DNA from: an uncultured Paracoccaceae bacterium
Lineage (GTDB): Bacteria > Pseudomonadota > Alphaproteobacteria > Rhodobacterales > Rhodobacteraceae
Reading direction: 5' to 3'
Assembly: GCA_947502145.1 (NCBI GenBank)
Contig: CANMYO010000004.1
Coordinates: 186,001 to 250,000, forward strand
Length of the DNA stretch: 64,000 bases
Part shown: positions 36,785 through 46,957 of the stretch, piece after piece
Layout: each line of letters opens with the position of its first letter
How positions within the stretch are numbered: the stretch's first letter is position 1
Translations under genes and position numbers: made by a program
Notes under the pieces: generated by a model
Database searches by the model: none
Told to the model about the DNA's origin: nothing
What the model saw: only the letters and a program-made list of their open reading frames with translations

Positions 36785-37852
36785 ATGGGTTTGCCGATGA
36801 AAGATCAAGCACGTTACTGGGGCATCGCCACGGTATCGTTTCTGGTCATCCTTTGGTTCTTGGGGGATGTGATCCTGCCGTTTGTACTGGGCGGGGCCAT
36901 TGCCTATTGCCTTGATCCCATCGCCGACAGGCTGGAAAAGGCCGGGCTGTCGCGCGGCTGGTCGGTCGGATTGATCACCCTGTTTGCGCTGCTGTTGTTT
37001 GTTGTCCTGATTCTTTTGGTCATTCCGCTGTTGATTCAGCAGGCCACACAATTGGTCCAGACGGCACCAGAGCTGATTTCGCAATTGCAATCGGCGATAA
37101 CTGCGCGGTTCCCCGATCTGCTGAGCAATGAAGGTGCGGTACGTGATCAGCTGGCCAGACTGGGGCAGCTTTTGCAGGATCGTGCGGGAGACCTTTTCTC
37201 GAGCGTTTTGAGTTCTGTATCCGGCTTTCTGAATGTCATTGTACTGGTGGTTGTTGTCCCTGTTGTCGCGTTTTATCTGCTGCTCGACTGGGACAACATG
37301 GTTGCCAAGATTGATGCGCAGATCCCGCGGGATCACATTCATACAGTGCGCAATCTGGCGCGCCAGATTGACACTACGCTGGCCTCTTTCATCCGGGGCC
37401 AAGGCACGGTTTGCCTGATCCTGGGCATTTTCTATTCCGTGGCATTGATGCTGGTGGGGCTGAATTTCGGTCTGGTTGTCGGAGCGATTGCCGGTGCGTT
37501 GACCTTCATTCCCTATGTGGGCGCGCTTGTCGGTGGCGGCCTTGCAATTGGTTTGGCGCTGTTCCAGTTCTGGGGCGAATGGTGGTGGATCGTTGCCGTA
37601 GCGGCCATTTTTCAGGCTGGTCAGTTTGTCGAGGGTAACATTCTGTCACCCAAGCTGGTTGGCAGCAGCGTAGGTCTGCATCCGGTCTGGCTGCTTTTTG
37701 CCCTCTCCGCCTTTGGTGCCCTGTTTGGCTTTGTCGGGTTGTTGGTGGCCGTCCCGGTCGCAGCGATCATTGGTGTGCTGGTCCGCTTTGGCATCGACCA
37801 ATATCGCGAGAGCAAACTTTTCCGGGGTCACGGCCCCGATGACGCGCCGTAA
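36785..37852 (+). CDS. AI-2E/PerM family permease
   Basis: 355 residues with about eight membrane segments: two near the N-terminus, then the cytoplasmic linker (LIQQATQLVQTAPELISQLQS), then five towards the C-terminus with the family segment FVEGNILSPKLVGSSVGLHPVW. This family includes TqsA (AI-2 export) and PerM; the substrate here is unknown. It lies directly upstream of hda, as is common in alphaproteobacteria, with one base between its stop and the hda ATG. Confidence 0.88.
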   Translation: MGLPMKDQARYWGIATVSFLVILWFLGDVILPFVLGGAIAYCLDPIADRLEKAGLSRGWSVGLITLFALLLFVVLILLVIPLLIQQATQLVQTAPELISQLQSAITARFPDLLSNEGAVRDQLARLGQLLQDRAGDLFSSVLSSVSGFLNVIVLVVVVPVVAFYLLLDWDNMVAKIDAQIPRDHIHTVRNLARQIDTTLASFIRGQGTVCLILGIFYSVALMLVGLNFGLVVGAIAGALTFIPYVGALVGGGLAIGLALFQFWGEWWWIVAVAAIFQAGQFVEGNILSPKLVGSSVGLHPVWLLFALSAFGALFGFVGLLVAVPVAAIIGVLVRFGIDQYRESKLFRGHGPDDAP

Positions 37853-37853
37853 G

Positions 37854-38513
37854 ATGGCCGAACAGCTCAGCTTTGACTGGCCAACCGGGGTTGCGCTGGG
37901 GCCAGAGGATTTTTTTGTCGCGCCGGCCAATGCGCAGGCCTTTGCGATGGTGAGCGCGCCGGACGGCTGGCCGGAACACAAATTGTGCCTGACCGGTCCA
38001 ACGGGCGCGGGCAAGAGCCATTTGGCCCGGGTCTTTGCAATCGCGACGGGTGCAAAGATTATCAATGCCAGCGATGTTGTCATGGGGCCGCCGCCCGCTA
38101 CGCCAATTGTGGTGGAGGATATGCAGACCCTGCCCCGCTGCGCGGAAGAGGCGATGTTTCATCTGCACAACAACCTGCGTGCTGCGCGGCTGCCGTTGCT
38201 TATGACTGCCCGGACCCCGCCTGCCCGGTGGGACATTGCGCTGCCTGATCTGGCCAGCCGGATGCAGGCCGCTGCCCTGGTTGCGATTGATGATCCCGAT
38301 GATGCGCTGTTGCAGGCCTTGATTATGAAACTTTTCGCGGATCGCCAGATCAGCCCGCCGCCAACGCTGGTGTCCTATCTTGCGCCGCGCATTGAACGAT
38401 CATTTGCCGCAGCCGCAAATATCGTGGCGCTTCTGGACGCAGAGGCACTGCGGCAACAAAGACCGATTTCACGCAAGCTTGCCGCTGCACTGCTGGACAA
38501 CAGCGACCAATAG
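37854..38513 (+). CDS. hda: DnaA-homologous regulatory protein Hda
   Basis: 219 residues, ATPase-like regulator that promotes hydrolysis of DnaA-bound ATP with the sliding clamp. The N-terminal clamp-binding motif QLSFDW is at residues 4-9, Walker A is GPTGAGKS, and the DnaA-like regions with [19 protein letters not shown] and [15 protein letters not shown] are present. The start is taken at 37854 so that the clamp motif is at the very N-terminus; an ATG at 37839 is the alternative. ppk1 follows. Confidence 0.9.
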   Translation: MAEQLSFDWPTGVALGPEDFFVAPANAQAFAMVSAPDGWPEHKLCLTGPTGAGKSHLARVFAIATGAKIINASDVVMGPPPATPIVVEDMQTLPRCAEEAMFHLHNNLRAARLPLLMTARTPPARWDIALPDLASRMQAAALVAIDDPDDALLQALIMKLFADRQISPPPTLVSYLAPRIERSFAAAANIVALLDAEALRQQRPISRKLAAALLDNSDQ

Positions 38514-38565
38514 GAGCGATAATTGTCACGAAACTGCAATGGTTTGCAGTGCAGAAAGCCCCGTG

Positions 38566-40731
38566 ATGCAAGCAGATTTCCTGAAAGGGGTCACCGCCGC
38601 GCCGGTAGACCTGGACATTGACCTCTCGACACAGGCGCGGTTTGTGAACCGCGAGCTGAGTTGGCTGTTCTTTAACTGGCGTGTTCTGGAAGAGGCCGAG
38701 AACCCGCGCGTGCCGTTGTTGGAGCGGCTGCGGTTCCTGTCGATTTCGGCCACCAACCTGGACGAATTTTATACTGTGCGCGTGGCCGGTCTGCGCGAAC
38801 TGGCACATGCGGGCAATGTCATGCCGGGGTTGGACGGGCGCACGCCTGCCGAACAGCTGACGCTGATTGACGTGAATGCCCGGGCATTGATGGCCCTGCA
38901 GCAGGATGTGTTCCAGAAACTCTCAGCCGAAATGGCTGAGGCGGGGATTCATTTGCTGAACCGCAAGGACGTCACGGAGGCTGACATGGCCTATCTGAAT
39001 GATGTCTTTCTGGATCAGGTCTTTCCGGTGTTGTCGCCGCTGGCGATTGACCCCGCGCACCCCTTTCCGTTCCTGCCCAACGAAGGCTTTGCGTTGGCGT
39101 TGCAGATGGAGCGGACCAAGGACAAGCTGCCGTTGCGGGCCCTGCTGCCGATCCCGGCCCAGATCGACCGCTTTGTGCGGCTGCCGGGCGACAAATGTGT
39201 ACGCTTTCTGCCTTTGGAAGAACTTTTGCTGTTGTTCGTTGGACGGCTGTATCCCGGTCACAAGGTCAAGGGGCAATGCGCTTTCAAGGTGCTGCGCGAC
39301 AGCGATCTTGAGGTCGAGGACGAGGCCGAAGACCTTGTCCGGGAATTTGAAACGGCGCTGAAACGCCGCCGGCGCGGCGAGGTGGTGCGCCTGAAAATCT
39401 CAACGGATGCGCCCGCAGGATTGCGCAGTCTGATCATGCAGGAATTGCGGGTTGCCGAACAGGAGGTCGTCGAAGTGGACGGGCTGATCGGCATCTCTGA
39501 CCTGAGCGAACTGGTGCTAGATGAGCGCCCGGACCTGCTGTGGCCACCCTTTTCGCCACGGGTGCCGGAACGTGTGCAGGACCACGACGGTGACATGTTC
39601 GCGGCGATCCGCCAGAAAGACATGCTGCTGCATCACCCTTACGAAACATTTGACATGGTGGTCCGTTTTCTGACGCAGGCTGCCCGTGACCCCAATGTGG
39701 TGGCAATCAAGCAGACGCTTTATCGTACATCAAAGCGGTCTCCGATTGTTGAGGCACTGTGCGAAGCGGCTGAGGACGGGAAATCCGTGACTGCGCTGGT
39801 TGAGCTCAAGGCGCGCTTTGATGAGGCTGCCAATATCCGGCAGTCACGGCGGCTGGAACGGGCGGGCGCCCATGTGGTGTATGGGTTCCTGAACTACAAG
39901 ACACACGCGAAGATCAGCACAGTTGTGCGGCGCGAAGGGGATCGCCTGGTCACCTATACGCACTTTGGCACCGGAAACTATCACCCGATCACGGCCCGCA
40001 TATATACCGACCTGAGCCTGTTTACCTGTGATGCGGCTTTGGGGCGCGATGCGACCAAGGTCTTTAATTACCTGTCCGGGTATGCGCAGCCAGACGCGCT
40101 GGAAAACCTGTCGATTGCGCCCATCGATCTGAAGTCAACTTTGCTGGCCCGGATCGCCGAAGAGGTCGAACACGCCAAGGCGGGCCTGCCGGCCGCGATT
40201 TGGGCGAAGATGAACAGCCTGATAGAAGAAGACGTGATTGACGCACTTTACGCGGCCAGCCAGAGCGGTGTGAAAATCGACCTTGTGGTGCGCGGAATCT
40301 GCGGACTGCGGCCCGGCGTGAAGGGGCTGTCCGAGAATATTCGCGTCAAGTCCATCGTCGGGCGGTTCCTTGAGCATTCGCGCATTGTTTGCTTTGGCAA
40401 TGGCAATGCCCTGCCCAGCAAGAAGGCGCGGGTTTACATCAGCTCAGCCGACTGGATGGGGCGCAACCTGAACCGGCGAGTCGAAACGCTGATCGAAATC
40501 ACCAACAACACCGTCAAGGCGCAGATCGTCAGCCAGATCATGGCCGCCAATATGGCCGATGTGGCGCAAAGTTGGGTGATGAAGGCGGATGGTACATTTG
40601 ATCGCGCGGTTGTGCCCGAGGGTGAATTTGCCTTTAACACGCACCGCTTCTTTATGGAGAACCCGTCCCTGTCCGGCCGGGGATCAGCGGGGGCGTCGGA
40701 TGTGCCAAAGCTGACCCATACCGAAGATTAA
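38566..40731 (+). CDS. ppk1: Polyphosphate kinase 1
   Basis: 721 residues, makes polyphosphate from ATP reversibly. N-terminal [19 protein letters not shown], then [18 protein letters not shown], the phosphorylated-His region with [16 protein letters not shown] (the autophosphorylated His), [10 protein letters not shown], and the second HKD-type [12 protein letters not shown] block (seen as [15 protein letters not shown]). The start at 38566 gives the expected length; longer frames upstream are hda shadow. Followed by ppx 81 bases downstream. Confidence 0.95.
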   Translation: MQADFLKGVTAAPVDLDIDLSTQARFVNRELSWLFFNWRVLEEAENPRVPLLERLRFLSISATNLDEFYTVRVAGLRELAHAGNVMPGLDGRTPAEQLTLIDVNARALMALQQDVFQKLSAEMAEAGIHLLNRKDVTEADMAYLNDVFLDQVFPVLSPLAIDPAHPFPFLPNEGFALALQMERTKDKLPLRALLPIPAQIDRFVRLPGDKCVRFLPLEELLLLFVGRLYPGHKVKGQCAFKVLRDSDLEVEDEAEDLVREFETALKRRRRGEVVRLKISTDAPAGLRSLIMQELRVAEQEVVEVDGLIGISDLSELVLDERPDLLWPPFSPRVPERVQDHDGDMFAAIRQKDMLLHHPYETFDMVVRFLTQAARDPNVVAIKQTLYRTSKRSPIVEALCEAAEDGKSVTALVELKARFDEAANIRQSRRLERAGAHVVYGFLNYKTHAKISTVVRREGDRLVTYTHFGTGNYHPITARIYTDLSLFTCDAALGRDATKVFNYLSGYAQPDALENLSIAPIDLKSTLLARIAEEVEHAKAGLPAAIWAKMNSLIEEDVIDALYAASQSGVKIDLVVRGICGLRPGVKGLSENIRVKSIVGRFLEHSRIVCFGNGNALPSKKARVYISSADWMGRNLNRRVETLIEITNNTVKAQIVSQIMAANMADVAQSWVMKADGTFDRAVVPEGEFAFNTHRFFMENPSLSGRGSAGASDVPKLTHTED

Positions 40732-40812
40732 CGCGAACTTGCCGTTGCGCCGTTGACCCTGCGCGCGACAGGCGACATGTTGGGACCGCACCAATCGGGA
40801 TGACTGCCACTA

Positions 40813-42363
40813 ATGACCGACACGGAGACCCCTGACGCCATTGACTGGGGCCCTTTTGGCCGTCCGCTATTCAATGATCCGACAACCCGCCATCTGGCCC
40901 GCGTAGGCGTGATTGATGTCGGGTCGAACTCTGTCCGGTTGGTCGTATTTGACGGGGCCGCACGGTCCCCCGCCTATTTTTACAATGAAAAGATCATGGC
41001 CTCGCTGGGGGCCGGCTTATCAGAGACCGGCCGGCTGAACCCGGAAGGACGGGTGCGGGCGCTTGCGGCGATCCGGCGGTTTGCTGCCCTTGCGGACGGT
41101 ATGGGAATCTCACCGCTGACGGCTGTTGCGACGGCGGCGGTGCGCGAGGCCTCGGATGGCCTTGCGTTCCGCGCCGAGGTGGAGCGGGAAACCGGTATCA
41201 AGCTGTGGATCATTGATGGCGAAGAAGAAGCCCGCCTGTCGGCACAGGGCGTGCTGTTGGGATGGCCGGGGTCTTATGGCCTGGTCTGCGATATTGGCGG
41301 ATCCAGCATGGAGTTGGCCGATCTGGCTGAGGGTCGGGTCGGACGCCGGGTCACATCGGCGCTGGGACCGCTGAAACTGCGTGAGGTCAAAGGTGGCAAG
41401 CGGGCGCTCAGGCAACATATCCGCGCAGCGGTTGAGACACTGCACGACCGGATGGGCAATGAAACCGGCAAGCGCCTGTTTCTGGTGGGTGGATCATGGC
41501 GCGCGATCGCGCGGATCGACATGGAGCGGCGCGACTATCCGCTGACGGTTCTGCATGAATATCGCATGACGGCGCGCCGGATCGGCCATACCGTCAAATA
41601 TATTGATGAAAGCAATCTGGACGATCTGCGCAGCCGCTGTGGCATCTCGGACTCGCGCATGGCGCTGGTGCCCTTGGCGGGCATTGTGCTGAAGGAACTG
41701 GTGCGTGTCTTCAAACCCAAGGATGTGGCCGTGTCGTCCTATGGCATCCGCGAGGGCATGCTTTACGAGGAAATGCCGCCCGAACTGCGTGAACGCGACC
41801 CGTTGATCGAGGCCTGCCGTTTTGCCCAGGCAAAGGATGCGCGCAATCCCGGCTTCGGGCGGTTGTTGTATCATTTCATCATGCCGCTGTTTCCGCGCGC
41901 GGGATGGCAACGCAAACGCATCATCCGCGCGGCCTGCCTGCTGCATGACGTGAGCTGGCGCGCGCATCCCGACTATCGGCACGAAGTCGCCTTTGACAAC
42001 GCGACACGGGCAAATCTGGGTGGGTTGAAACATGCGGAACGGGTGATGTTGGGGCTGGCGCTGATGACGCGTTACACCAACAAGAACCTTGGCACACACC
42101 TTGATCCGCTGTTTGCGCTGCTGTCGCCCGAACAAAAACGCGAAGCCGAGATTCTGGGCAAGGCCATGCGGTTTGGTGCAATGCTGTGGTTATCGGGCGA
42201 GCGCCCGCCGGGAGAGATCAAGTGGCATCCCAAGAAGCGCAAACTGCGGCTGATCCTTGAACATGACGCGATTCCACTGTTTGGCGAGGTCGCGGAGTCG
42301 CGGCTGAATGCGCTTGCCTCTGCCTTGGATGCAGAGGTCTCGGTCAGCTTCAAAAAAGCTTAA
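40813..42363 (+). CDS. ppx: Exopolyphosphatase / Ppx-GppA family
   Basis: 516 residues, hydrolyses polyphosphate (and in some species pppGpp). The ASKHA fold phosphate loop is GVIDVGSNSVRLVVFDG (about residues 32-48), then EEEARLSAQGVLLGWPGSYGLVCDIGGSSMELADL, followed by the C-terminal HD-like helical domain with AACLLHDVSWRAHPDYRHEVAFDN. Paired with ppk1 as an operon. Its stop codon shares TTAA with that of the convergent gene at 42360. Confidence 0.93.
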   Translation: MTDTETPDAIDWGPFGRPLFNDPTTRHLARVGVIDVGSNSVRLVVFDGAARSPAYFYNEKIMASLGAGLSETGRLNPEGRVRALAAIRRFAALADGMGISPLTAVATAAVREASDGLAFRAEVERETGIKLWIIDGEEEARLSAQGVLLGWPGSYGLVCDIGGSSMELADLAEGRVGRRVTSALGPLKLREVKGGKRALRQHIRAAVETLHDRMGNETGKRLFLVGGSWRAIARIDMERRDYPLTVLHEYRMTARRIGHTVKYIDESNLDDLRSRCGISDSRMALVPLAGIVLKELVRVFKPKDVAVSSYGIREGMLYEEMPPELRERDPLIEACRFAQAKDARNPGFGRLLYHFIMPLFPRAGWQRKRIIRAACLLHDVSWRAHPDYRHEVAFDNATRANLGGLKHAERVMLGLALMTRYTNKNLGTHLDPLFALLSPEQKREAEILGKAMRFGAMLWLSGERPPGEIKWHPKKRKLRLILEHDAIPLFGEVAESRLNALASALDAEVSVSFKKA

Positions 42364-42710
42364 AGTTCAATGTCTTCCTGTGGTTCATAGGCGGGGGCGT
42401 CGCTGCGGCGGCGAATGATGATATCGCCATTGTCCAATATGACTGGCGGGTCATAATTGCGAATGTCGTCGATCTGGCTCATCAGATCGGCCAGCGCTGG
42501 GCCCATTTCATCGGCCAGCAATTTCATTGCGGGGCCGACATCCTCTGCAAATTCTTCCAATTCGCGCAGCGCCGGTTCCATTTCGTTCATTAAGCCACGC
42601 AAGAGAAGTTTCGCCCCCTCTTCCATCAGATCAGCGCCCTCTTGCGTGTCCTGCGCGACGGCGGGCGAGACGGTCAGGGCGATGGCGAGTGCGGCGGCAA
42701 AATGTTTCAT
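42360..42710 (-). CDS. Hypothetical periplasmic protein
   Basis: 116 residues with a signal peptide (MKHFAAALAIALTVSPAVAQ), then an amphipathic helical region (DLMEEGAKLLLRGLMNEMEPALRELEEFAEDVGPAMKLLADEM) and a short end with NGDIIIRRRSDAP. Typical of Rhodobacterales proteins sometimes labelled AAA+ ATPase in databases, but no ATPase motif exists. Converges on ppx. Confidence 0.8.
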   Translation of the reverse strand: MKHFAAALAIALTVSPAVAQDTQEGADLMEEGAKLLLRGLMNEMEPALRELEEFAEDVGPAMKLLADEMGPALADLMSQIDDIRNYDPPVILDNGDIIIRRRSDAPAYEPQEDIEL

Positions 42711-42755
42711 GGCCCCATCATAGCGGGTTGCGCATGATTCCCCAACAGCGCTCGG

Positions 42756-43760
42756 TCAGAGCGTGAGGTCAAGCAACACGGGAAAGTGGTCCGAGGCCAG
42801 TAAAAGCGCCTCGCGCAGGGCCTTGTCAGCGTAACAGTCAGGGTGATCGAATGGATGCCATATCTGCCAGGACGGCTGGCGGGCCATCAGGTCAGGCGAG
42901 ATCATCACGTAATCAAGCAGCGCTGACAGATACGGTCCGCCCTTGCGCTTGAACCGGGCGGTGGTCGGGATGGCACCGATCCGGCGGCCCAATGCCAGAC
43001 GCGCATGCGGGTCATAAAGCTGCGGGCTTTCGCCTTCGCCCAGCACAATCTCGACCCCGGAACGACCAAAAAGTTTTTCGTATTCGTCCAGACCCGGCCC
43101 ATCGTTGAAATCGCCCATAACAATCAGCGGTTCGCCTTCATGCAGCACCTGTTCGACGCGCTTGCGCAGCCAGATGCATTGCGCAAGCTGTTTGCGCCGG
43201 TTGGCGATTGAAATGCGCATTGCCTCTTTCTTATTGCGCGCGCCATGCGGGGCCTTGGATTTGGCGTGCACGCCGATCAGGTTCAGCATCTCACCGCCCG
43301 GCGTGGTCAGCGCCACCTCAAGCGGGGGTTTTGACCAGGTGACGGGCTCCGGCGCTGCGTCAACATCGAGATCAAAAGGCATCTCAGCGTCAAAGCGCGG
43401 ATTGTCCGCGCCACCCGACCGGGGCGCGTGTTTGGCGTTGAGCGTTCGCGCATCATAGAGCAGCGCGATTTCCTGCTGCGTATCATTGGGAAAGCCGATC
43501 AGCGCCGTATCAGCACGCAACCGAAAAGTTTCTGCAAAAGTTTCAAGCGCCCGCTTGGACTGACGGTGACGACTGGAGTCCGGTGCCTCGATCACCATGA
43601 CAACATCTGCATCCAAGGCCCGGAACACGGCGCCAAGCGATTGCGTTTGCTGTTCTTTTGTTACGTCCCAGCGTGATGACCAGCTTGAGTCGTTGATCAG
43701 CCGTCCCGCATCATCAAACAGTGTGTTAAACCATTCGACGTTGTAAGTGACGATGCGCAT
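42756..43760 (-). CDS. Endonuclease/exonuclease/phosphatase family protein
   Basis: 334 residues with a DNase I-like fold: start MRIVTYNVEWF, EAPDSSRHRQ, the central VHAKSKAPHG, MGDFNDGPGLDEY (the conserved Asp and Asn of the metal site) and the C-terminal LLASDHFPVLLDL. No signal peptide. Whether it is a nuclease or a phosphodiesterase is unknown. Start at 43760 is the only good one; it lies seven bases after the stop of the DnaJ-like gene. Confidence 0.88.
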   Translation of the reverse strand: MRIVTYNVEWFNTLFDDAGRLINDSSWSSRWDVTKEQQTQSLGAVFRALDADVVMVIEAPDSSRHRQSKRALETFAETFRLRADTALIGFPNDTQQEIALLYDARTLNAKHAPRSGGADNPRFDAEMPFDLDVDAAPEPVTWSKPPLEVALTTPGGEMLNLIGVHAKSKAPHGARNKKEAMRISIANRRKQLAQCIWLRKRVEQVLHEGEPLIVMGDFNDGPGLDEYEKLFGRSGVEIVLGEGESPQLYDPHARLALGRRIGAIPTTARFKRKGGPYLSALLDYVMISPDLMARQPSWQIWHPFDHPDCYADKALREALLLASDHFPVLLDLTL

Positions 43761-43767
43761 GATCCTG

Positions 43768-44448
43768 TCAGGTCCTTGCTTCGTTGATCTGTTCCCAAGC
43801 GCGGTTGATTGCAATCAGGCGCTTTTCGGCAATTTTCACCGCCTCCTCTGGCACGCCGCGTGCCATCAGCCGATCGGGGTGGGTTTCGCGCACCTGCGCC
43901 CGCCAGACCGCGCGCACCTCGTCAATGTCTGCCTCGGGGGAAACACCAAGTACATCATAAGGATCGCGTTCCGCATCGGGAACAAACTGCGCCCTGATCC
44001 GGCTGAACCGCTGATCGTCAAAGCCCCAGATTTCGGCCACGCGGTGCAGAAATTCGTCTTCGCCGGGGTGATATTCACCGTCGGCCATGGCGATGTGGAA
44101 CAGGCCCTCCATCAGGTCGCAAAGGGTGCGGTCCTGTGGTTCATACATTGCCAGAATGCGCCGCGCATAATCGTCAAACCCGGCCACGTCAGTGCGCGCG
44201 AGGTTGAACAGGCGCGCAGCGTTTGCCTCTTCGCTGGCCGGAATGTGAAAAACTTCGCGAAAGGCGGTCACCTCATCGCGGGTGACCTGTCCGTCCGCCT
44301 TGGCCATCTTGGCCCCCAGCGCAATCACCGCAATGGTGAAGGCGACCGTGCGGTCAGGGGATGCGCGCAATTTTTCAAAAACCGCAGAGAGCCCTTCACC
44401 GGCGGTGAGGGCCGAAAGCGCGTCCGAAATTCGTGACCAAATCGACAT
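43768..44448 (-). CDS. TerB/DnaJ (DjlA-like) co-chaperone
   Basis: 226 residues. The N-terminal part is a TerB-like helical domain (KLRASPDRTVAFTIAVIALGAKMAKADGQVTRDEV and HIAMADGEYHPGEDEFL) and the C-terminus is a J domain with PYDVLGVSPEADIDEVR and the HPD tripeptide in ETHPDRLM. No membrane segment, unlike E. coli DjlA. Probably stimulates DnaK; targets unknown. Confidence 0.9.
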   Translation of the reverse strand: MSIWSRISDALSALTAGEGLSAVFEKLRASPDRTVAFTIAVIALGAKMAKADGQVTRDEVTAFREVFHIPASEEANAARLFNLARTDVAGFDDYARRILAMYEPQDRTLCDLMEGLFHIAMADGEYHPGEDEFLHRVAEIWGFDDQRFSRIRAQFVPDAERDPYDVLGVSPEADIDEVRAVWRAQVRETHPDRLMARGVPEEAVKIAEKRLIAINRAWEQINEART

Positions 44449-44457
44449 GCCCCCTCT

Positions 44458-44943
44458 TTAGAGCATCTTTTGCAGGAGGATAAGGTCGAGCCAGCGATCA
44501 AATTTGCGGCCCACCTCTTTGAGGGTCGCAACCTGTTTAAATCCCATGCGCTGATGAAACTGCACAGCGGCGGGATTTGCGGCGCTGACCCCAGCCCAGA
44601 GGCTGTGAAACGCGGCGGCGCGGGCGTGATCGCAAAGCGCATCCATCAGCGCACGCCCTGTGCCCTGCCCCTGCGCACCAGCGGAGATATAGATCGTATG
44701 CTCGGCGCTGTGGCGATAGCCGATACCGCCGCGAAATTGCGCAAGGTAGCCAAAGCCAACACGCTGTTGATCCACTTCGGCCACAAGAAAGGCGTGACCC
44801 GCCGCCGCCTTGTCCGCAATCATCTGCGCGATGTCGGCGGGCGTCTTTTCAGTTGCGTTAAACGTAGCAAGGCTGTCACGGATAACCGGGTTCCAAATGC
44901 CACAGATCGCCGCAGCGTCAGCAGGCGTCGCAGCACGGATCAT
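44458..44943 (-). CDS. GNAT-family N-acetyltransferase (phosphinothricin-type)
   Basis: 161 residues. N-terminal MIRAATPADAAAICGIWNPVIRDSLATFNATEKT fits the Pat/YwnH-like group; the acetyl-CoA loop is QGQGTGRALMDAL, followed by the FHQRMGFKQVATLKEVGRKFDRWLD ending typical of phosphinothricin/methionine sulfoximine acetyltransferases. The natural substrate is likely an amino-acid analogue but unproven. Overlaps the upstream VOC gene by four bases. Confidence 0.87.
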   Translation of the reverse strand: MIRAATPADAAAICGIWNPVIRDSLATFNATEKTPADIAQMIADKAAAGHAFLVAEVDQQRVGFGYLAQFRGGIGYRHSAEHTIYISAGAQGQGTGRALMDALCDHARAAAFHSLWAGVSAANPAAVQFHQRMGFKQVATLKEVGRKFDRWLDLILLQKML

Positions 44944-45533
44944 GCCAAGCTCTTTTCACCGCTGGGAGTCTCAAGAACGGCGCGGAAGCCTTTGTCACCA
45001 TTGATAAATACAACCCTTGGGTCATCAATATCCAAATTCGCTGCAATCGTTGCCGCGTTGGGGTGGGAAACCTCCCAGCGGATGAGACGCACGCCACGGT
45101 CCGGCAGGCGCGCTGCCGGCGTTGTGGTCCCTGGGTCCCAGGTGATCAAAGTCGGATAGGCCCCGTCGCAGGGCAAGCTACCATCGTCAGGAACCGTGAT
45201 TTGCCAGCGCAGATCGCCCCGTTCAAGTTGCTGTGCGGGGCCGCATATCGCCGGAGCCTGCGTGATGTCATCGGTGCGGCAAATCCAATTGGCGGGGCGG
45301 GTGGGACCGGAAAAGTGATCAAGTGCAAACCACGCGGCGCGGGGTGGTGACGCGTCCGGATCGCGTGCGATAACCTCAAGGTAGAGATCACCCATGCCCA
45401 GCAAGGTGTTATGCGTGCCGTAGCGCTGGTGCTTTCCCCCTGTTTCCAAAGGCACACCAAGCGCCTTTTCAACCTCGGCTGTACCTTGTGAAAGCGTGGT
45501 GCAGGCAATCGCAATGTGATCAAACTTTATCAT
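44940..45533 (-). CDS. VOC-domain (glyoxalase-like) protein
   Basis: 197 residues beginning MIKFDHIAIACTTLSQGTAEVEKALGVPLETGGKHQRYGTHNTLLGMGDLYLEVIARDP, which fits the glyoxalase-like domain PF13468 with a His at position 6 and Glu in LEVI. The N-terminal start at 45533 is chosen because the VOC strand begins there; the frame extends upstream without homology. Substrate unknown. Confidence 0.85.
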   Translation of the reverse strand: MIKFDHIAIACTTLSQGTAEVEKALGVPLETGGKHQRYGTHNTLLGMGDLYLEVIARDPDASPPRAAWFALDHFSGPTRPANWICRTDDITQAPAICGPAQQLERGDLRWQITVPDDGSLPCDGAYPTLITWDPGTTTPAARLPDRGVRLIRWEVSHPNAATIAANLDIDDPRVVFINGDKGFRAVLETPSGEKSLA

Positions 45534-45643
45534 ATCTATCCCGTCCACGATTTCAGAACCAAAAAAACGTTGAACACGCCGTTGATACAAGTGCAAACTG
45601 CGCTAACTCGCCAATCATTAGTCATTTACTCAGGAATACAAAC

Positions 45644-46885
45644 ATGGCCCTACCCGCAGCACTTGAACGTCTCATCAAACACGAGGCCTTGGGCGGCGTA
45701 TTACTGATGCTGTCGGCGATTGCAGCATTATTGGTGGCCAATTCGGCGCTTTCCCCAATCTACGATCAGGTCCTGGGCGGTTACCTGTCGGTGACTTACG
45801 ACGGGGATGGGCTGTCAAAACCGCTGATCCTGTGGATCAACGATGGTCTTATGGCGATATTTTTCTTTTTGATCGGGCTGGAGTTGAAGGCGGAACTGCT
45901 GGAAGGGAAGTTGAAGAACCCGCGCGACGTGCTTTTGCCCGGCATGGCCGCCATTGGCGGGATGGTGGTGCCGGCGCTGATCTTTGCCTATTTCAACTGG
46001 GGCCTGCCCAGCATCAACGGATGGGCCATTCCAGCGGCGACCGACATTGCCTTTGCGCTTGGCATTCTGGCATTGGTGGGCAGTCGCGCGCCGGTGTCGC
46101 TGAAGGTGTTCCTGCTGACTCTTGCCATTCTGGATGACATGGGCGCGATCATCATCATTGCGCTGTTTTACACCGCTGAATTGAAAGTCAATTACCTGCT
46201 GGCGGCGCTGATCCCGCTCGCCGGGATGGTTCTGCTAAACCTGCGCGGCTCACACAGGCAGGGTCTGACAATCGTGTTGGGGATCGTGCTGTGGGTTCTG
46301 GTATTGCGCTCGGGCGTACACGCGACGCTGGCAGGCGTGGTGACGGCGTTCTGTATCCCGCTGGTCGATCGGTGGGGCAAAAGCCCACTTCACGCGCTGG
46401 AACACGCGATTGAGCCCTGGTCCAAGTTCTTCATTATCCCAGTATTTGCCTTTGCCAACGCCGGTGTTGTGCTGACGGGCATGTCAGTCATGGATGTGTT
46501 TGAACCCCTGCCATTGGGGATCGCACTTGGCCTGTTGCTGGGCAAGCAGTTGGGCGTCTTTGGACTGACTTTTCTTGTGGTGAAAACGGGCTTGGCAAAG
46601 CTGCCCCATGGTGCCAACTGGCTGCATATCTACGGCGTTGCCTGCCTGGCCGGTGTGGGCTTTACCATGTCGCTGTTCATCGGCGGGTTGAGCTTTGACA
46701 ATGCCGCGCAAATGAATCAGGTCCGCGTCGGCGTCCTGTCCGGGTCAATTCTGTCGGGTATCATTGGATTTGTTGCACTGGTCATGGCTGGTCGCGCACC
46801 CGCGGATGAGGCGGCCGAGACACCGCCAGAGCCTGCAGCAGAGATGGCGCGACCGGCAGACGCAAAGCCGCAGGCGGTCAGCTGA
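45644..46885 (+). CDS. nhaA: Na+/H+ antiporter NhaA
   Basis: 413 residues with about twelve membrane segments. The transport Asp pair is Asp164-Asp165 in AILDDMGAII; Asp134 lies in AATDIAFALG. These are the NhaA ion-binding residues; they match NhaA and no other antiporter family. AGGAA precedes the ATG at 45644. The C-terminal tail is hydrophilic and Ala/Glu-rich (from residue 385), longer than in E. coli. Salt homeostasis fits a marine organism. A terminator follows at 46909. Confidence 0.94.
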   Translation: MALPAALERLIKHEALGGVLLMLSAIAALLVANSALSPIYDQVLGGYLSVTYDGDGLSKPLILWINDGLMAIFFFLIGLELKAELLEGKLKNPRDVLLPGMAAIGGMVVPALIFAYFNWGLPSINGWAIPAATDIAFALGILALVGSRAPVSLKVFLLTLAILDDMGAIIIIALFYTAELKVNYLLAALIPLAGMVLLNLRGSHRQGLTIVLGIVLWVLVLRSGVHATLAGVVTAFCIPLVDRWGKSPLHALEHAIEPWSKFFIIPVFAFANAGVVLTGMSVMDVFEPLPLGIALGLLLGKQLGVFGLTFLVVKTGLAKLPHGANWLHIYGVACLAGVGFTMSLFIGGLSFDNAAQMNQVRVGVLSGSILSGIIGFVALVMAGRAPADEAAETPPEPAAEMARPADAKPQAVS

Positions 46886-46908
46886 CCCCGACCAATTCCG
46901 CACAAAAA

Positions 46909-46935
46909 GGGGCGCGACCGGCAAAGGCCGCGCCC
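46909..46935. terminator. Hairpin terminator between nhaA and scpA
   Basis: GGGCGCG.CC pairs with GG.CGCGCCC around a short loop, with one internal mismatch. The plus-strand continuation TTCATG is only weakly T-rich, and the minus-strand side has a TTTTTG run (plus AAAAAG), so it should also stop scpA transcription. Confidence 0.6.
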
Positions 46936-46957
46936 TTCATGTCTCCGGCACGGATAA